Assembly (NCBI RefSeq): GCF_026213295.1
Contig: NC_079413.1
Span: forward strand, 20,112,378-20,176,377
DNA from: Gadus chalcogrammus
Taxonomy: Eukaryota; Chordata; Actinopteri; Gadiformes; Gadidae
Length of the DNA stretch: 64,000 nucleotides
Direction of reading: 5' to 3'
Each line of letters begins with the position of its first letter. Within the stretch, counting starts at the first letter, position 1. The translations under genes and the position numbers were made by a program. Below are positions 23,801 to 35,726 of this stretch, piece by piece. The notes under the pieces were generated by a model. That model was not told the origin of the DNA and searched no databases. It was given only the letters and a program-made list of their open reading frames with translations.

Positions 23801-24101
23801 GCTGGGCACGGTGGCACGTGCCTCTAATCCAAGTCACTGGGAGGATGAGGTTGGCGGTTCGATTGAGCTGAGGAGCTCTGCACTGTACCGGACTATGTTG
23901 AACGGGTGTCCATGCTAAGTTCGGTATCGATACGGTGGTTCTGGGGGAGCCTTAGACCACCAGGTCGCCTAAGGAGGGGTGTTTGCGGGCCCAGGTCGGG
24001 AACGGAGCACGTCGAAGCCCCCGTGCCGCTCAGTAGTGGGTTTGCATCCGTGAATAGATGTTACAGTGCAGCCTTGGCAAAACAGCGGTACTTAATCTTT
24101 T
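23801..24101 (+). ncRNA. rn7sl: 7SL (SRP) RNA, copy 3
   Basis: Full length. 5' GCTGGGCACGGTGGCACG, tetraloop GGAA, and the 3' side of helix 8 is GAGCACGTCG in place of GAGCAGGTCA. T4 at 24,098-24,101. Confidence 0.93.
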
Positions 24102-24346
24102 CTGTTCAAATTGAGGTTGACATTTTATTTCTTGTATGTGTTTGCTATGTAGGCTCTAGTTAATTTGGACAAGAAATGACCTGAAACACTTTTCTAAAGA
24201 GAAAAAGATAGCCTAAACCTCTGCAGTAGGCTAACTAAATCCCCTCTAGACGTCCATTTTCTTTAAAATCTTGATTGTTTACTTGCCTCAGATATGACGG
24301 CAGGGCTGTGTCGGCGATGTCACTCAAATCCTTCCAGTAGAACTCC

Positions 24347-24647
24347 GCCGGGTACGGTGGCGCGTGCCTCTAATCCAAGTCACTGGGAGGCAGAGGTTGG
24401 CGGTTCGATTGAGCTGAGGAGCTCTGCACTGTACCGGACTATGTTGAACGGGTGTCCATGCTAAGTTTGGTATCGATATGGTGGTTCTGGGGGAGACTTG
24501 GACCACCAGGTCGCCTAAGGAGGGGTGTTTGCGGGCCCAGGTCGGGAACGGAGCATGTCGAAGCCCCCGTGCCGCTCAGTAGTGGGTTTGCATCCGTGAA
24601 TGGATGTTACAGTGCAGCCTTGGCAAAACAGCGGTACTTAATCTTTT
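24347..24647 (+). ncRNA. rn7sl: 7SL (SRP) RNA, copy 4
   Basis: Full length. 5' GCCGGGTACGGTGGCGCG, tetraloop GGAA, helix 8 side GAGCATGTCG. T4 at 24,644-24,647. It is nearly identical to copy 5. Confidence 0.93.
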
Positions 24648-24892
24648 CTGTTCAAATTGATGTTGACATTTTATTTCTTGTATGTGTTTGCTATGTAGGC
24701 TCCAGTTAATTTGGATAAGAAATTACCTGAAACACTTTTCTAAAGAGAAAAAGATAGCCTAAACCTCTGCAGTAGGCTAACTAAATCCCCTCTAGACGTC
24801 CATTTTCTTTAAAATCTTGATTGTTTACTTGCCTCAGATATGACGGCAGGGCTGTGTCGGCGATGTCACTCAAATCCTTCCAGTAGAACTCC

Positions 24893-25193
24893 GCCGGGTA
24901 CGGTGGCGCGTGCCTCTAATCCAAGTCACTGGGAGGCAGAGGTTGGCGGTTCGATTGAGCTGAGTAGCTCTGCACTGTACCGGACTATGTTGAACGGGTG
25001 TCCATGCTAAGTTTGGTATCGATATGGTGGTTCTGGGGGAGACTTGGACCACCAGGTCGCCTAAGGAGGGGTGTTTGCGGGCCCAGGTCGGGAACGGAGC
25101 ATGTCGAAGCCCCCGTGCCGCTCAGTAGTGAGTTTGCATCCGTGAATGGATGTTACAGTGCAGCCTTGGCAAAACAGCGGTACTTAATCTTTT
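24893..25193 (+). ncRNA. rn7sl: 7SL (SRP) RNA, copy 5
   Basis: Near twin of copy 4 at a 546-bp period. It differs by single bases, such as GAGTAGCTC for GAGGAGCTC. Tetraloop GGAA; T4 at 25,190-25,193. Confidence 0.93.
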
Positions 25194-25438
25194 CTGTTCA
25201 AATTGATGTTGACATTTTATTTCTTGTATGTGTTTGCTATGTAGGCTCTAGTTAATTTGGATAAGAAATTACCTGAAACACTTTTCTAAAGAGAAAAAGA
25301 TAGCCTAAACCTCTGCAGTAGGCTAACTAAATCCCCTCTAGACGTCCATTTTCTTTAAAATCTTGATTGTTTACTTGCCTCAGATATGACGGCAGGGCTG
25401 TGTCGGCGATGTCACTCAAATCCTTCCAGTAGAACTCC

Positions 25439-25739
25439 GCCGGGTACGGTGGCGTGTGCCTCTAATCCAAGTCACTGGGAGGCTGAGGTTGGCGGTTCGA
25501 TTGAGCTGAGGAGCTCTGCACTGTACCGGACTATGTTGAACGGGTGTCCATGCTAAGTTCGGTATCGATATGGTGGTTCTGGGGGAGCCTTAGACCACCA
25601 GGTCGCCTAAGGAGGGGTGTTTGCGGGCCCAGGTCGGGAACGGAGCACGTCGAAGCCCCCGTGCCGCTCAGTAGTGGGTTTGCATCCGTGAATAGATGTT
25701 ACAGTGCAGCCTTGGCAAAACAGCGGTACTTAATCTTTT
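25439..25739 (+). ncRNA. rn7sl: 7SL (SRP) RNA, copy 6
   Basis: Full length. 5' GCCGGGTACGGTGGCGTGTG, tetraloop GGAA, helix 8 side GAGCACGTCG as in copy 3. T4 at 25,736-25,739. Confidence 0.93.
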
Positions 25740-25984
25740 CTGTTCAAATTGAGGTTGACATTTTATTTCTTGTATGTGTTTGCTATGTAGGCTCTAGTTA
25801 ATTTGGACAAGAAATGACCTGAAACACTTTTCTAATGAGAAAAAGTTAGCCAAAACCTCAGCAGTAGGCTAACTAAATCCTCTCTAGATGTCCATTTTCG
25901 TTGAAATCTTGTTTGTTTACTTGCCTCAGATATGACGGCAGGGCTGTGTCGGCGATGTCACTCAATTCCTTCCAGAAGTACTCC

Positions 25985-26283
25985 GCCGGGCACGGTGGCG
26001 TGTGCCTCTAATCCAAGTCACTGGGAGGCTGAGGTTGGCGGTTCGATTGAGCTCAGGAGCTCTGCACTGTACCGGACTATGTTGAACTGGTGTCCATGCT
26101 AAGTTCGGTATCGATATGGTGGTTCTGGGGGAGCCTTGGACCACCAGGTCGTCTAAGGAGGGGTGTACGGGCCCAGGTCGGAAACGGAGCAGGTCAAAGC
26201 CCCCGTGCCGCTCAGTAGTGGGTTTGCATCCGTGAATAGATGTTACAGTGCAGCCTTGGCAAAACAGCGGTACCTAATCTTTT
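25985..26283 (+). ncRNA. rn7sl: 7SL (SRP) RNA, copy 7
   Basis: Full length. 5' GCCGGGCACGGTGGCGTG, tetraloop GAAA. AACTGGTGTCC replaces AACGGGTGTCC in the central helix. T4 at 26,280-26,283. Confidence 0.93.
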
Positions 26284-26528
26284 CTGTTCAAATTGAGGTT
26301 GACATTTTATTTCTTGCATGTGTTTACTATGTAGGCTGTAGTTAAGTCGGATAAGAAATTACCTGAAACACTTTTCTAAAGAGAAAAAGATAGCCTAAAC
26401 CTCTGCAGTAGGCTAACTAAATCCCCTCTAGACGTCCATTTTCTTTAAAATCTTGATTGTTTACTTGCCTCAGATATGACGGCAGGGCTGTGTCGGCGAT
26501 GTCACTCAAATCCTTCCAGTAGAACTCC

Positions 26529-26829
26529 GCCGGGTACGGTGGCGCGTGCCTCTAATCCAAGTCACTGGGAGGCGGTGGTTGGCGGTTCGATTGAGCTGAG
26601 GAGCTCTGCACTGTACCGGACTATGTTGAACGGGTGTCCATGCTAAGTTTGGTATCGATATGGTGGTTCTGGGGGAGACTTGGACCACCAGGTCGCCTAA
26701 GGAGGGGTGTTTGCGGGCCCAGGTCGGGAACGGAGCATGTCGAAGCCCCCGTGCCGCTCAGTAGTGGGTTTGCATCCGTGAATAGATGTTACAGTGCAGC
26801 CTTGGCAAAACAGCGGTACTTAGTCTTTT
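26529..26829 (+). ncRNA. rn7sl: 7SL (SRP) RNA, copy 8
   Basis: Full length. The Alu-domain block reads GGGAGGCGGTGG in place of GGGAGGCTGAGG, at the loop that contacts its partner loop and SRP9/14, so function may be affected. Tetraloop GGAA; T4 at 26,826-26,829. Confidence 0.91.
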
Positions 26830-27074
26830 CTGTTCAAATTGAGGTTGACATTTTATTTCTTGTATGTGTTTGCTATGTAGGCTCTAGTTAATTTGGACAA
26901 GAAATGACCTGAAACACTTTTCTAAAGAGAAAAAGTTAGCCAAAACCTCAGTAGTAGGCTAACTAAATCCCCTCTAGATGTCCATTTTCGTTGAAATCTT
27001 GTTTGTTTACTTGCCTCAGATATGACGGCAGGGCTGTGTCGGCGATGTCACTCAATTCCTTCCAGAAGTACTCC

Positions 27075-27373
27075 GCCGGGCACGGTGGCGCGTGCCTCTA
27101 ATCCAAGTCACTGGGAGGCTGAGGTTGGCGGTTCGATTGAGCTCAGGAGCTCTGCACTGTACCGGACTATGTTGAACGGGTGTCCATGCTAAGTTCGGTA
27201 TCGATATGGTGGTTCTGGGGGAGCCTTGGACCACCAGGTCGTCTAAGGAGGGGTGTACGGGCCCAGGTCGGTAACGGAGCAGGTCAAAGCCCCCGTGCTG
27301 CTCAGTAGTGGGTTTGCATCCGTGAATAGAAGTTACAGTGCAGCCTTGGCAAAACAGCGGTACCTAATCTTTT
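27075..27373 (+). ncRNA. rn7sl: 7SL (SRP) RNA, copy 9
   Basis: Full length. 5' GCCGGGCACGGTGGCGCG. The tetraloop is GTAA (CGGTAACG), still a GNRA loop. T4 at 27,370-27,373. Confidence 0.93.
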
Positions 27374-27618
27374 CTGTTCAAATTGAGGTTGACATTTTAT
27401 TTCTTGTATGTGTTTACTCTGTAGGCTGTAGTTAAGTCGGATAAGAAATTACCCGAAACACTTTTCTAAAGAGAAAAAGATAGCCTAAACCTCTGCAGTA
27501 GGCTAACTAAATCCCCTCTAGACGTCCATTTTCTTTAAAATCTTGATTGTTTACTTGCCTCAGATATGACGGCAGGGCTGTGTCGGCGATGTCACTCAAA
27601 TCCTTCCAGTAGAGCTCC

Positions 27619-27919
27619 GCCGGGTACGGTGGCGCGTGCCTCTAATCCAAGTCACTGGGAGGCTGAGGTTGGCGGTTCGATTGAGCAGAGGAGCTCTGCA
27701 CTGTACCGGACTATGTTGAACGGGTGTCCATGCTAAGTTTGGTATCGATATGGTGGTTCTGGGGGAGCCTTGGACCACCAGGTCGCCTAAGGAGGGGTGT
27801 TTGCGGGCCCAGGTCGGGAACGGAGCAGGTCAAAGCCCCCGTGCCGCTCAGTAGTGGGTTTGCATCCGTGAATAGATGTTACAGTGCAGCCTTGGCAAAA
27901 CAGCGGTACCTAATCATTT
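27619..27919 (+). ncRNA. rn7sl: 7SL (SRP) RNA, copy 10, no T4
   Basis: The RNA body is intact with tetraloop GGAA, but the terminator reads TCATTTC, only three T. Read-through to the next T run, about 25 nt downstream, would be expected. Confidence 0.9.
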
Positions 27920-28164
27920 CTGTTCAAATTGAGGTTGACATTTTATTTCTTGTATGTGTTTGCTATGTAGGCTCTAGTTAATTTGGACAAGAAATGACCT
28001 GAAACACTTTTCTAAAGAGAAAAAGTTAGCCAAAACCTCAGCAGTAGGCTAAGTAAATCCCCTATAGATGTCCATTTTCGTTGAAATCTTGTTTGTTTAC
28101 TTGCCTCAGATATGACGGCAGGGCTGTGTCGGCGATGTCACTCATTTCCTTCCAGAAGTGCTCC

Positions 28165-28463
28165 GCCGGGCACGGTGGCGCGTGGCTCTAATCCAAGTCA
28201 CTGGGAGGCTGAGGTTGGCGGTTCGATTGAGCTCAGGAGCTCTGCACTGTACCGGACTATGTTGAACGGGTGTCCATGCTAAGTTCGGTATCGATATGGT
28301 GGTTCTGGGGGAGCCTTGGACCACCAGGTCGTCTAAGGAGGGGTGTACGGGCCCAGGTCGGAAATGGAGCAGGTCAAAGCCCCCGTGCCGCTCAGTAGTG
28401 GGTTTGCATCCGCGAATAGACGTTACAGTGCAGCCTCGGCAAAACAGCGGTACCTAATCTTTT
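28165..28463 (+). ncRNA. rn7sl: 7SL (SRP) RNA, copy 11
   Basis: Full length. CGTGGCTCT replaces CGTGCCTCT, breaking a pair of the 5' Alu-domain stem. The GAAA tetraloop is closed by G-T (CGGAAATGG). T4 at 28,460-28,463. It is followed by the shorter spacer type. Confidence 0.91.
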
Positions 28464-28700
28464 CTGTTGAAGTTTACATTTTATTTCTTGTACGTTTACT
28501 ATGTAGGCTCCAGTTAAATTGGATAAGAAATGACCTGAAACACTTTTTTAAAGAGAAAGAGGTAGCCAAAACCTCTGCAGTAGGCTAAATAAATCCTCTC
28601 TAGACGTCCATTTTCTTTAAAATCTTGATTGTTTACTTGCCTCAGATATGACATCAGGGCTGTGTCGGCGATGTCAATCAATTCCTTCCAGAAGAACTCC

Positions 28701-28999
28701 GCCGGGCATGTTGGTGCGTGCCTCTAATCCAAGTCACTGGGAGGCTGAGGTTGGAGGTTCGATTGAGCTGAGGAGCTATGCACTGTATCGGACTATGTTG
28801 AACGGGTGTCCATGCTAAGTACGGTATCGATATGGTGGTTCTGGGGGAGCCTTGGAACACCAGGTCGTCTAAGGAGGGGTGTACGGGCCCAGGTCGGGAA
28901 CGGAGCAGGTCAAAGCCCCCGTGCCGCTCAGTAGTTGGTTTGTATCCGTGAATAGATGTTACAGTGCAGCCTTGGCAAAACAGCAGTACCTAATCTTTT
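28701..28999 (+). ncRNA. rn7sl: 7SL (SRP) RNA, copy 12
   Basis: Full length. 5' GCCGGGCATGTTGGTGCG, tetraloop GGAA, CAGCAGTACC near the end. T4 at 28,996-28,999. First full copy of the block repeated at a 3,237-bp offset (twin: copy 18). Confidence 0.92.
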
Positions 29000-29244
29000 C
29001 TGTTCAAATTGAGGTTGACATTTTATTTCTTGCATGTGTTTACTATGTAGGCTGTAGTTAAGTCGGATAAGAAATTACCTGAGACACTTTTCTAAAGAGA
29101 AAAAGATAGCCTAAACCTCTGCAGTAGGCTAACTAAATCCCCTCTAGACGTCCATTTTCTTTAAAATCTTGATTGTTTACTTGCCTCAGATATGACGGCA
29201 GGGCTGTGTCGGCGATGTCACTCAAATCCTTCCAGTAGAACTCC

Positions 29245-29545
29245 GCCGGGTACGGTGGCGCGTGCCTCAAATACAAGTCACTGGGAGGCTGAGGTTGGCG
29301 GTTCGATTGAGCTGAGGAGCTCTGCACTGTACCGGACTATTTTGAACGGGTGTCAATGCTAAGTTCGGTATCGATATGGTGGTTCTGGGGGAGCCTTGGA
29401 CCACCAGGTCGCCTAAGGAGGAGTGTTTGCGGGCCTAGGTCGGGAACGGAGCAGGTCAAAGCCCCCGTGCCGCTCAGTAGTGGGTTTGCATCCTTGAATA
29501 GTTGTTACAGTGCAGCCTTGGCAAAACAGCGGTACTTATTCTTTT
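29245..29545 (+). ncRNA. rn7sl: 7SL (SRP) RNA, copy 13
   Basis: Full length. CCTCAAATACAAG replaces CCTCTAATCCAAG in the conserved Alu-domain loop, and TATTTTGAACGG replaces TATGTTGAACGG. Tetraloop GGAA; T4 at 29,542-29,545. Twin of copy 19. Confidence 0.91.
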
Positions 29546-29790
29546 CTGTTCAAATTGAGGTTGACATTTTATTTCTTGTATGTGTTTGCTATATAGGCTC
29601 TAGTTAAGTCGGATAAGAAATGACCTGAAACACTTTTCTAAAGAGAAAAAGATAGCCTAAACCTCTGCAGTAGGCTAACTAAATCCCCTCTAGACGTCCA
29701 TTTTCTTTAAAATCTTGATTGTTTACTTGCCTCAGATATGACGGCAGGGCTGTGTCGGCGATGTCACTCAAATCCTTCCAATAGAACTCC

Positions 29791-30089
29791 GCCGGGTACG
29801 GTGGCGCGTGCCTCTAATCCAAGTCACTGGGAGGCTGAGGTTGGCGGTTCGATTGAGCTCAGGAGCTCTGCACTGTACCTGACTATGTTGAACGGGTGTC
29901 AATGCTAAGTTCGGTATCGATGTGGTGGATCTGGGGGAGCCTTGGACCACCAGGTCGTCTAAGGAGGGGTGTACGGGCCCAGGTCGGAAACGGAGCAGGT
30001 CAAAGCCCCCGTGCCGCTCAGCAGTAGGTTTGCATCCGCGAATAGACGTTACAGTGCAGCCTCGGCAAAACAGCGGTACCTAATCTTTT
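29791..30089 (+). ncRNA. rn7sl: 7SL (SRP) RNA, copy 14
   Basis: Full length. 5' GCCGGGTACGG, tetraloop GAAA, GTGTCAATGC for GTGTCCATGC. T4 at 30,086-30,089. Twin of copy 20. Confidence 0.93.
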
Positions 30090-30324
30090 CTGTTGAAGTT
30101 CACATTTTATTTCTTGTACGTTTACTATGTAGGCTCTAGTTAAATTGGATAAGAAATGACCTGAAACACTTTTTTAAAGAGAAAGGTAGCCAAAACCTCT
30201 GCAGTAGGCTAAATAAATCCTCTCTAGACGTCCATTTTCTTTAAAATCTTGATTGTTTACTTGCCTCAGATATGACATCAGGGCTGTGTCGGCGATGTCA
30301 CTCAATTCCTTCCAGAAGAACTCC

Positions 30325-30623
30325 GCCGGGCACGGTGGCGCGTGCCTCTAATCTAAGTCACTGGGAGGCTGAGGTTGGAGGTTCGATTGAGCTGAGGAGC
30401 TATGCACTGTATCGGACTATGTTGAACGGGTGTCCATGCTAAGTACGGTATTGATATGGTGGTTCTGGGGGAGCCTTGGACCACCAGGTCGTCTAAGGAG
30501 GGGTGTACGGGCCCAGGTCGGAAACGGAGCAGGTCAAAGCCCCCGTGCCGCTCAGTAGTGGGTTTGCATCTGTGAATAGATGTTACAGTGCAGCCTTGGC
30601 AAAACAGCGGTACATAATCTTTT
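30325..30623 (+). ncRNA. rn7sl: 7SL (SRP) RNA, copy 15
   Basis: Full length. 5' GCCGGGCACGG, tetraloop GAAA, TCTAATCTAAGTC in the Alu domain. T4 at 30,620-30,623. Twin of copy 21. Confidence 0.93.
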
Positions 30624-30868
30624 CTGTTCAAATTGAGGTTGACATTTTATTTCTTGTATGTGTTTGCTATGTAGGCTCTAGTTAAGTCGGATAAGAAATG
30701 ACCTGAAACACTTTTCTAAAGAGAAAAAGATAGCCTAAACCTCTGCAGTAGGCTAACTAAATCCCCTCTAGACGTCCATTTTCTTTAAAATCTTGATTGT
30801 TTACTTGCCTCAGATATGACGGCAGGGCTGTGTCGGCGATGTCACTCAAATCCTTCCAGTAGAACTCC

Positions 30869-31167
30869 GCCGGGTACGGTGGCGCGTGCCTCTAATCCAA
30901 GTCACTGGGAGGCTGAGGTTGGCGGTTCGATTGAGCTCAGGAGCTCTGCACTGTACCTGACTATGTTGAACGGGTGTCAATGCTAAGTTCGGTATCGATG
31001 TGGTGGATCTGGGGGAGCCATGGACCACCAGGTCGTCTAAGGAGGGGTGTACGGGCCCAGGTCGGAAACGGAGCAGGTCAAAGCCCCCGTGCCGCTCAGT
31101 AGTGGGTTTGCATCCGCGAATAGACGTTACAGTGCAGCCTCGGCAAAACAGCGGTACCTAAACTTTT
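30869..31167 (+). ncRNA. rn7sl: 7SL (SRP) RNA, copy 16
   Basis: Full length. 5' GCCGGGTACGG, tetraloop GAAA, 3' end TAAACTTTTC. T4 at 31,164-31,167. Confidence 0.93.
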
Positions 31168-31401
31168 CTGTTGAAGTTCACATTTTATTTCTTGTACGTT
31201 TACTATGTAGGCTCTAGTTAAATTGGATAAGAAATGACCTGCAACACTTTTTAAAGAGAAAGGTAGCCAAAACCTCTGCAGTAGGCTAAATAAATCCTCT
31301 CTAGACGTCCATTTTCTTTAAAATCTTGATTGTTTACTTGCCTCAGATATGACATCAGGGCTGTGTCGGCGATGTCACTCAATTCCTTCCAGAAGAACTC
31401 C

Positions 31402-31700
31402 GCCGGGCACGGTGGCGCGTGCCTCTAATCCAAGTCACTGGGAGGCTGAGGTTGGAGGTTCGATTGAGCTGAGGAGCTATGCACTGTATCGGACTATGTT
31501 GAACGGGTGTCCATGCTAAGTACGGTATCGATATGGTGGTTCTGGGGGAGCCTTGGACCACCAGGTCGTCTAAGGAGGGGTGTACGGGCCCAGGTCGGAA
31601 ACGGAGCAGGTCAAAGCCCCCGTGCCGCTCAGTAGTGGGTTTGCATCCGCGAATAGACGTTACAGTGCAGCCTCGGCAAAACAGCGGTACCTAATCTTTT
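31402..31700 (+). ncRNA. rn7sl: 7SL (SRP) RNA, copy 17
   Basis: Full length. 5' GCCGGGCACGG, GGTTGGAGG and ACTGTATCGG subfamily, tetraloop GAAA. The upstream element is TGACATCA. T4 at 31,697-31,700. Confidence 0.94.
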
Positions 31701-31937
31701 CTGTTGAAGTTTACATTTTATTTCTTGTACGTTTACTATGTAGGCTCCAGTTAAATTGGATAAGAAATGACCTGAAACACTTTTTTAAAGAGAAAGAGTT
31801 AGCCAAAACCTCTGCAGTAGGCTAAATAAATCCTCTCTAGACGTCCATTTGCTTTAAAATCTTGATTGTTTACTTGCCTCAGATATGACATCAGGGCTGT
31901 GTCGGCGATGTCAATCAATTCCTTCCAGAAGAACTCC

Positions 31938-32236
31938 GCCGGGCATGTTGGTGCGTGCCTCTAATCCAAGTCACTGGGAGGCTGAGGTTGGAGGTTCGAT
32001 TGAGCTGAGGAGCTATGCACTGTATCGGACTATGTTGAACGGGTGTCCATGCTAAGTACGGTATCGATATGGTGGTTCTGGGGGAGCCTTGGAACACCAG
32101 GTCGTCTAAGGAGGGGTGTACGGGCCCAGGTCGGGAACGGAGCAGGTCAAAGCCCCCGTGCCGCTCAGTAGTTGGTTTGTATCCGTGAATAGATGTTACA
32201 GTGCAGCCTTGGCAAAACAGCAGTACCTAATCTTTT
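31938..32236 (+). ncRNA. rn7sl: 7SL (SRP) RNA, copy 18
   Basis: Twin of copy 12 at +3,237 bp, sharing its rare GCATGTTGGTGCG 5' stem. Tetraloop GGAA; T4 at 32,233-32,236. Confidence 0.92.
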
Positions 32237-32481
32237 CTGTTCAAATTGAGGTTGACATTTTATTTCTTGCATGTGTTTACTATGTAGGCTGTAGTTAAGT
32301 CGGATAAGAAATTACCTGAGACACTTTTCTAAAGAGAAAAAGATAGCCTAAACCTCTGCAGTAGGCTAACTAAATCCCCTCTAGACGTCCAGTTTCTTTA
32401 AAATCTTGATTGTTTACTTGCCTCAGATATGACGGCAGGGCTGTGTCGGCGATGTCACTCAAATCCTTCCAGTAGAACTCC

Positions 32482-32782
32482 GCCGGGTACGGTGGCGCGT
32501 GCCTCAAATACAAGTCACTGGGAGGCTGAGGTTGGCGGTTCGATTGAGCTGAGGAGCTCTGCACTGTACCGGACTATTTTGAACGGGTGTCAATGCTAAG
32601 TTCGGTATCGATATGGTGGTTCTGGGGGAGCCTTGGACCACCAGGTCGCCTAAGGAGGAGTGTTTGCGGGCCCAGGTCGGGAACGGAGCAGGTCAAAGCC
32701 CCCGTGCCGCTCAGTAGTGGGTTTGCATCCTTGAATAGTTGTTACAGTGCAGCCTTGGCAAAACAGCGGTACTTATTCTTTT
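32482..32782 (+). ncRNA. rn7sl: 7SL (SRP) RNA, copy 19
   Basis: Twin of copy 13 at +3,237 bp, with the same CCTCAAATACAAG loop change. Tetraloop GGAA; T4 at 32,779-32,782. Confidence 0.91.
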
Positions 32783-33027
32783 CTGTTCAAATTGAGGTTG
32801 ACATTTTATTTCTTGTATGTGTTTGCTATATAGGCTCTAGTTAAGTCGGATAAGAAATGACCTGAAACACTTTTCTAAAGAGAAAAAGATAGCCTAAACC
32901 TCTGCAGTAGGCTAACTAAATCCCCTCTAGACGTCCATTTTCTTTAAAATCTTGATTGTTTACTTGCCTCAGATATGACGGCAGGGCTGTGTCGGCGATG
33001 TCACTCAAATCCTTCCAATAGAACTCC

Positions 33028-33326
33028 GCCGGGTACGGTGGCGCGTGCCTCTAATCCAAGTCACTGGGAGGCTGAGGTTGGCGGTTCGATTGAGCTCAGG
33101 AGCTCTGCACTGTACCTGACTATGTTGAACGGGTGTCAATGCTAAGTTCGGTATCGATGTGGTGGATCTGGGGGAGCCTTGGACCACCAGGTCGTCTAAG
33201 GAGGGGTGTACGGGCCCAGGTCGGAAACGGAGCAGGTCAAAGCCCCCGTGCCGCTCAGCAGTAGGTTTGCATCCGCGAATAGACGTTACAGTGCAGCCTC
33301 GGCAAAACAGCGGTACCTAATCTTTT
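33028..33326 (+). ncRNA. rn7sl: 7SL (SRP) RNA, copy 20
   Basis: Twin of copy 14 at +3,237 bp. Tetraloop GAAA; T4 at 33,323-33,326. Confidence 0.93.
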
Positions 33327-33561
33327 CTGTTGAAGTTCACATTTTATTTCTTGTACGTTTACTATGTAGGCTCTAGTTAAATTGGATAAGAAATGACCTG
33401 AAACACTTTTTTAAAGAGAAAGGTAGCCAAAACCTCTGCAGTAGGCTAAATAAATCCTCTCTAGACGTCCATTTTCTTTAAAATCTTGATTGTTTACTTG
33501 CCTCAGATATGACATCAGGGCTGTGTCGGCGATGTCACTCAATTCCTTCCAGAAGAACTCC

Positions 33562-33860
33562 GCCGGGCACGGTGGCGCGTGCCTCTAATCTAAGTCACTG
33601 GGAGGCTGAGGTTGGAGGTTCGATTGAGCTGAGGAGCTATGCACTGTATCGGACTATGTTGAACGGGTGTCCATGCTAAGTACGGTATTGATATGGTGGT
33701 TCTGGGGGAGCCTTGGACCACCAGGTCGTCTAAGGAGGGGTGTACGGGCCCAGGTCGGAAACGGAGCAGGTCAAAGCCCCCGTGCCGCTCAGTAGTGGGT
33801 TTGCATCTGTGAATAGATGTTACAGTGCAGCCTTGGCAAAACAGCGGTACATAATCTTTT
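33562..33860 (+). ncRNA. rn7sl: 7SL (SRP) RNA, copy 21
   Basis: Twin of copy 15 at +3,237 bp. Tetraloop GAAA; T4 at 33,857-33,860. Confidence 0.93.
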
Positions 33861-34105
33861 CTGTTCAAATTGAGGTTGACATTTTATTTCTTGTATGTGT
33901 TTGCTATGTAGGCTCTAGTTAAGTCGGATAAGAAATGACCTGAAACACTTTTCTAACGAGAAAAAGATAGCCTAAACCTCTGCAGTAGGCTAACTAAATC
34001 CCCTCTAGACGTCCATTTTCTTTAAAATCTTGATTGTTTACTTGCCTCAGATATGACATCAGGGCTGTGTCGGCGATGTCACTCAATTCCTTCCAGAAGA
34101 ACTCC

Positions 34106-34404
34106 GCCGGGCACGGTGGCGCGTGCCTCTAATCCAAGTCACTGGGAGGCTGAGGTTGGAGGTTCGATTGAGCTGAGGAGCTATGCACTGTATCGGACTA
34201 TGTTGAACGGGTGTCCATGCTAAGTACGGTATCGATATGGTGGTTCTGGGGGAGCCTTGGACCACCAGGTCGTCTAAGGAGGGGTGTACGGGCCCAGGTC
34301 GGAAACGGAGCAGGTCAAAGCCCCCGTGCCGCTCAGTAGTGGGTTTGCATCCGCGAATAGACGTTACAGTGCAGCCTCGGCAAAACAGCGGTACCTAAAC
34401 TTTT
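34106..34404 (+). ncRNA. rn7sl: 7SL (SRP) RNA, copy 22
   Basis: Its body is like copy 17 and its 3' end (TAAACTTTTC) like copy 16, so it may be recombinant. Tetraloop GAAA; T4 at 34,401-34,404. Confidence 0.93.
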
Positions 34405-34638
34405 CTGTTGAAGTTCACATTTTATTTCTTGTACGTTTACTATGTAGGCTCTAGTTAAATTGGATAAGAAATGACCTGCAACACTTTTTAAAGAGAAAGG
34501 TAGCCAAAACCTCTGCAGTAGGCTAAATAAATCCTCTCTAGACGTCCATTTTCTTTAAAATCTTGATTGTTTACTTGCCTCAGATATGACATCAGGGCTG
34601 TGTCGGCGATGTCACTCAATTCCTTCCAGAAGAACTCC

Positions 34639-34937
34639 GCCGGGCACGGTGGCGCGTGCCTCTAATCCAAGTCACTGGGAGGCTGAGGTTGGAGGTTCGA
34701 TTGAGCTGAGGAGCTATGCACTGTATCGGACTATGTTGAACGGGTGTCCATGCTAAGTACGGTATCGATATGGTGGTTCTGGGGGAGCCTTGGAACACCA
34801 GGTCGTCTAAGGAGGGGTGTACGGGCCCAGGTCGGGAACGGAGCAGGTCAAAGCCCCCGTGCCGCTCAGTAGTTAGTTTGTATCCGTGAATAGATATTAC
34901 AGTGCAGCCTTGGCAAAACAGCGGTACCTAATCTTTT
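34639..34937 (+). ncRNA. rn7sl: 7SL (SRP) RNA, copy 23
   Basis: Full length. 5' GCCGGGCACGG, tetraloop GGAA, TAGTTAGTTTGTATCC near the 3' side. T4 at 34,934-34,937. Twin of copy 32 at +4,878 bp. Confidence 0.93.
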
Positions 34938-35182
34938 CTGTTCAAATTGAGGTTGACATTTTATTTCTTGTATGTGTTTACTATGTAGGCTATAGTTAAG
35001 TCGGATAAGAAATGACCTGAAACACTTTTTTAAAGAGAAAAAGGTAGCCAAAACCTCTGCAGTAGGCTAAATAAATCCCCTCTAGATGTCCATTTTCTTT
35101 GAAATCTTGTTTGTTTACTTGCCTCAGATATGACGGCAGGGCTGTGTCGGCGATGTCACTCAATTCCTTCCAGTAGTACTCC

Positions 35183-35480
35183 GCAGGGCACGGTTGCGCG
35201 TGCCTCTAATCCAAGTCACTGGGAGGCTGAGGTTGGCGGTTCGATTGAGCTGAGGAGCTCTGCACTGTACCGGACTATGTTGAACGGGTGTCCATGCTAA
35301 GTTCGGTATTGATATGGTGGTTCTGGGGGAGCCTTGGACCACCAGGTCGTCTAAGGAGGGGTGTACGGGCCCAGGTCGGAAACGGAGCAGGTCAAAGCCC
35401 CCGTGCCGCTCAGTAGTGGGTTTGCATCTGTGAATAGATGTTACAGTGCAGCCTTGGCAAAACAGCGGTACATAATCTGT
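35183..35480 (+). ncRNA. rn7sl: 7SL (SRP) RNA, copy 24, no T4
   Basis: 5' GCAGGGCACGGTTGCGCG, tetraloop GAAA. The terminator is broken to TCTGTTC. Its twin, copy 33 (+4,878 bp), keeps T4, so the loss is recent. Confidence 0.89.
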
Positions 35481-35726
35481 TCTGTTCAAATTGAGGTTGA
35501 CATTTTATTTCTTGCATGTGTTTACTATGTAGGCTGTAGTTAAGTCGGATAAGAATTTACCTGAAACACTTTTCTAAAGAGAAAAAGATAGCCTAAACCT
35601 CTGCAGTAGGCTAACTAAATCCCCTCTAGACGTCCATTTTCTTTAAAATCTTGATTGTTTACTTGCCTCAGATATGACGGCAGGGCTGTGTCGGCGATGT
35701 CACTCAAATCCTTCCAGTAGAACTCC

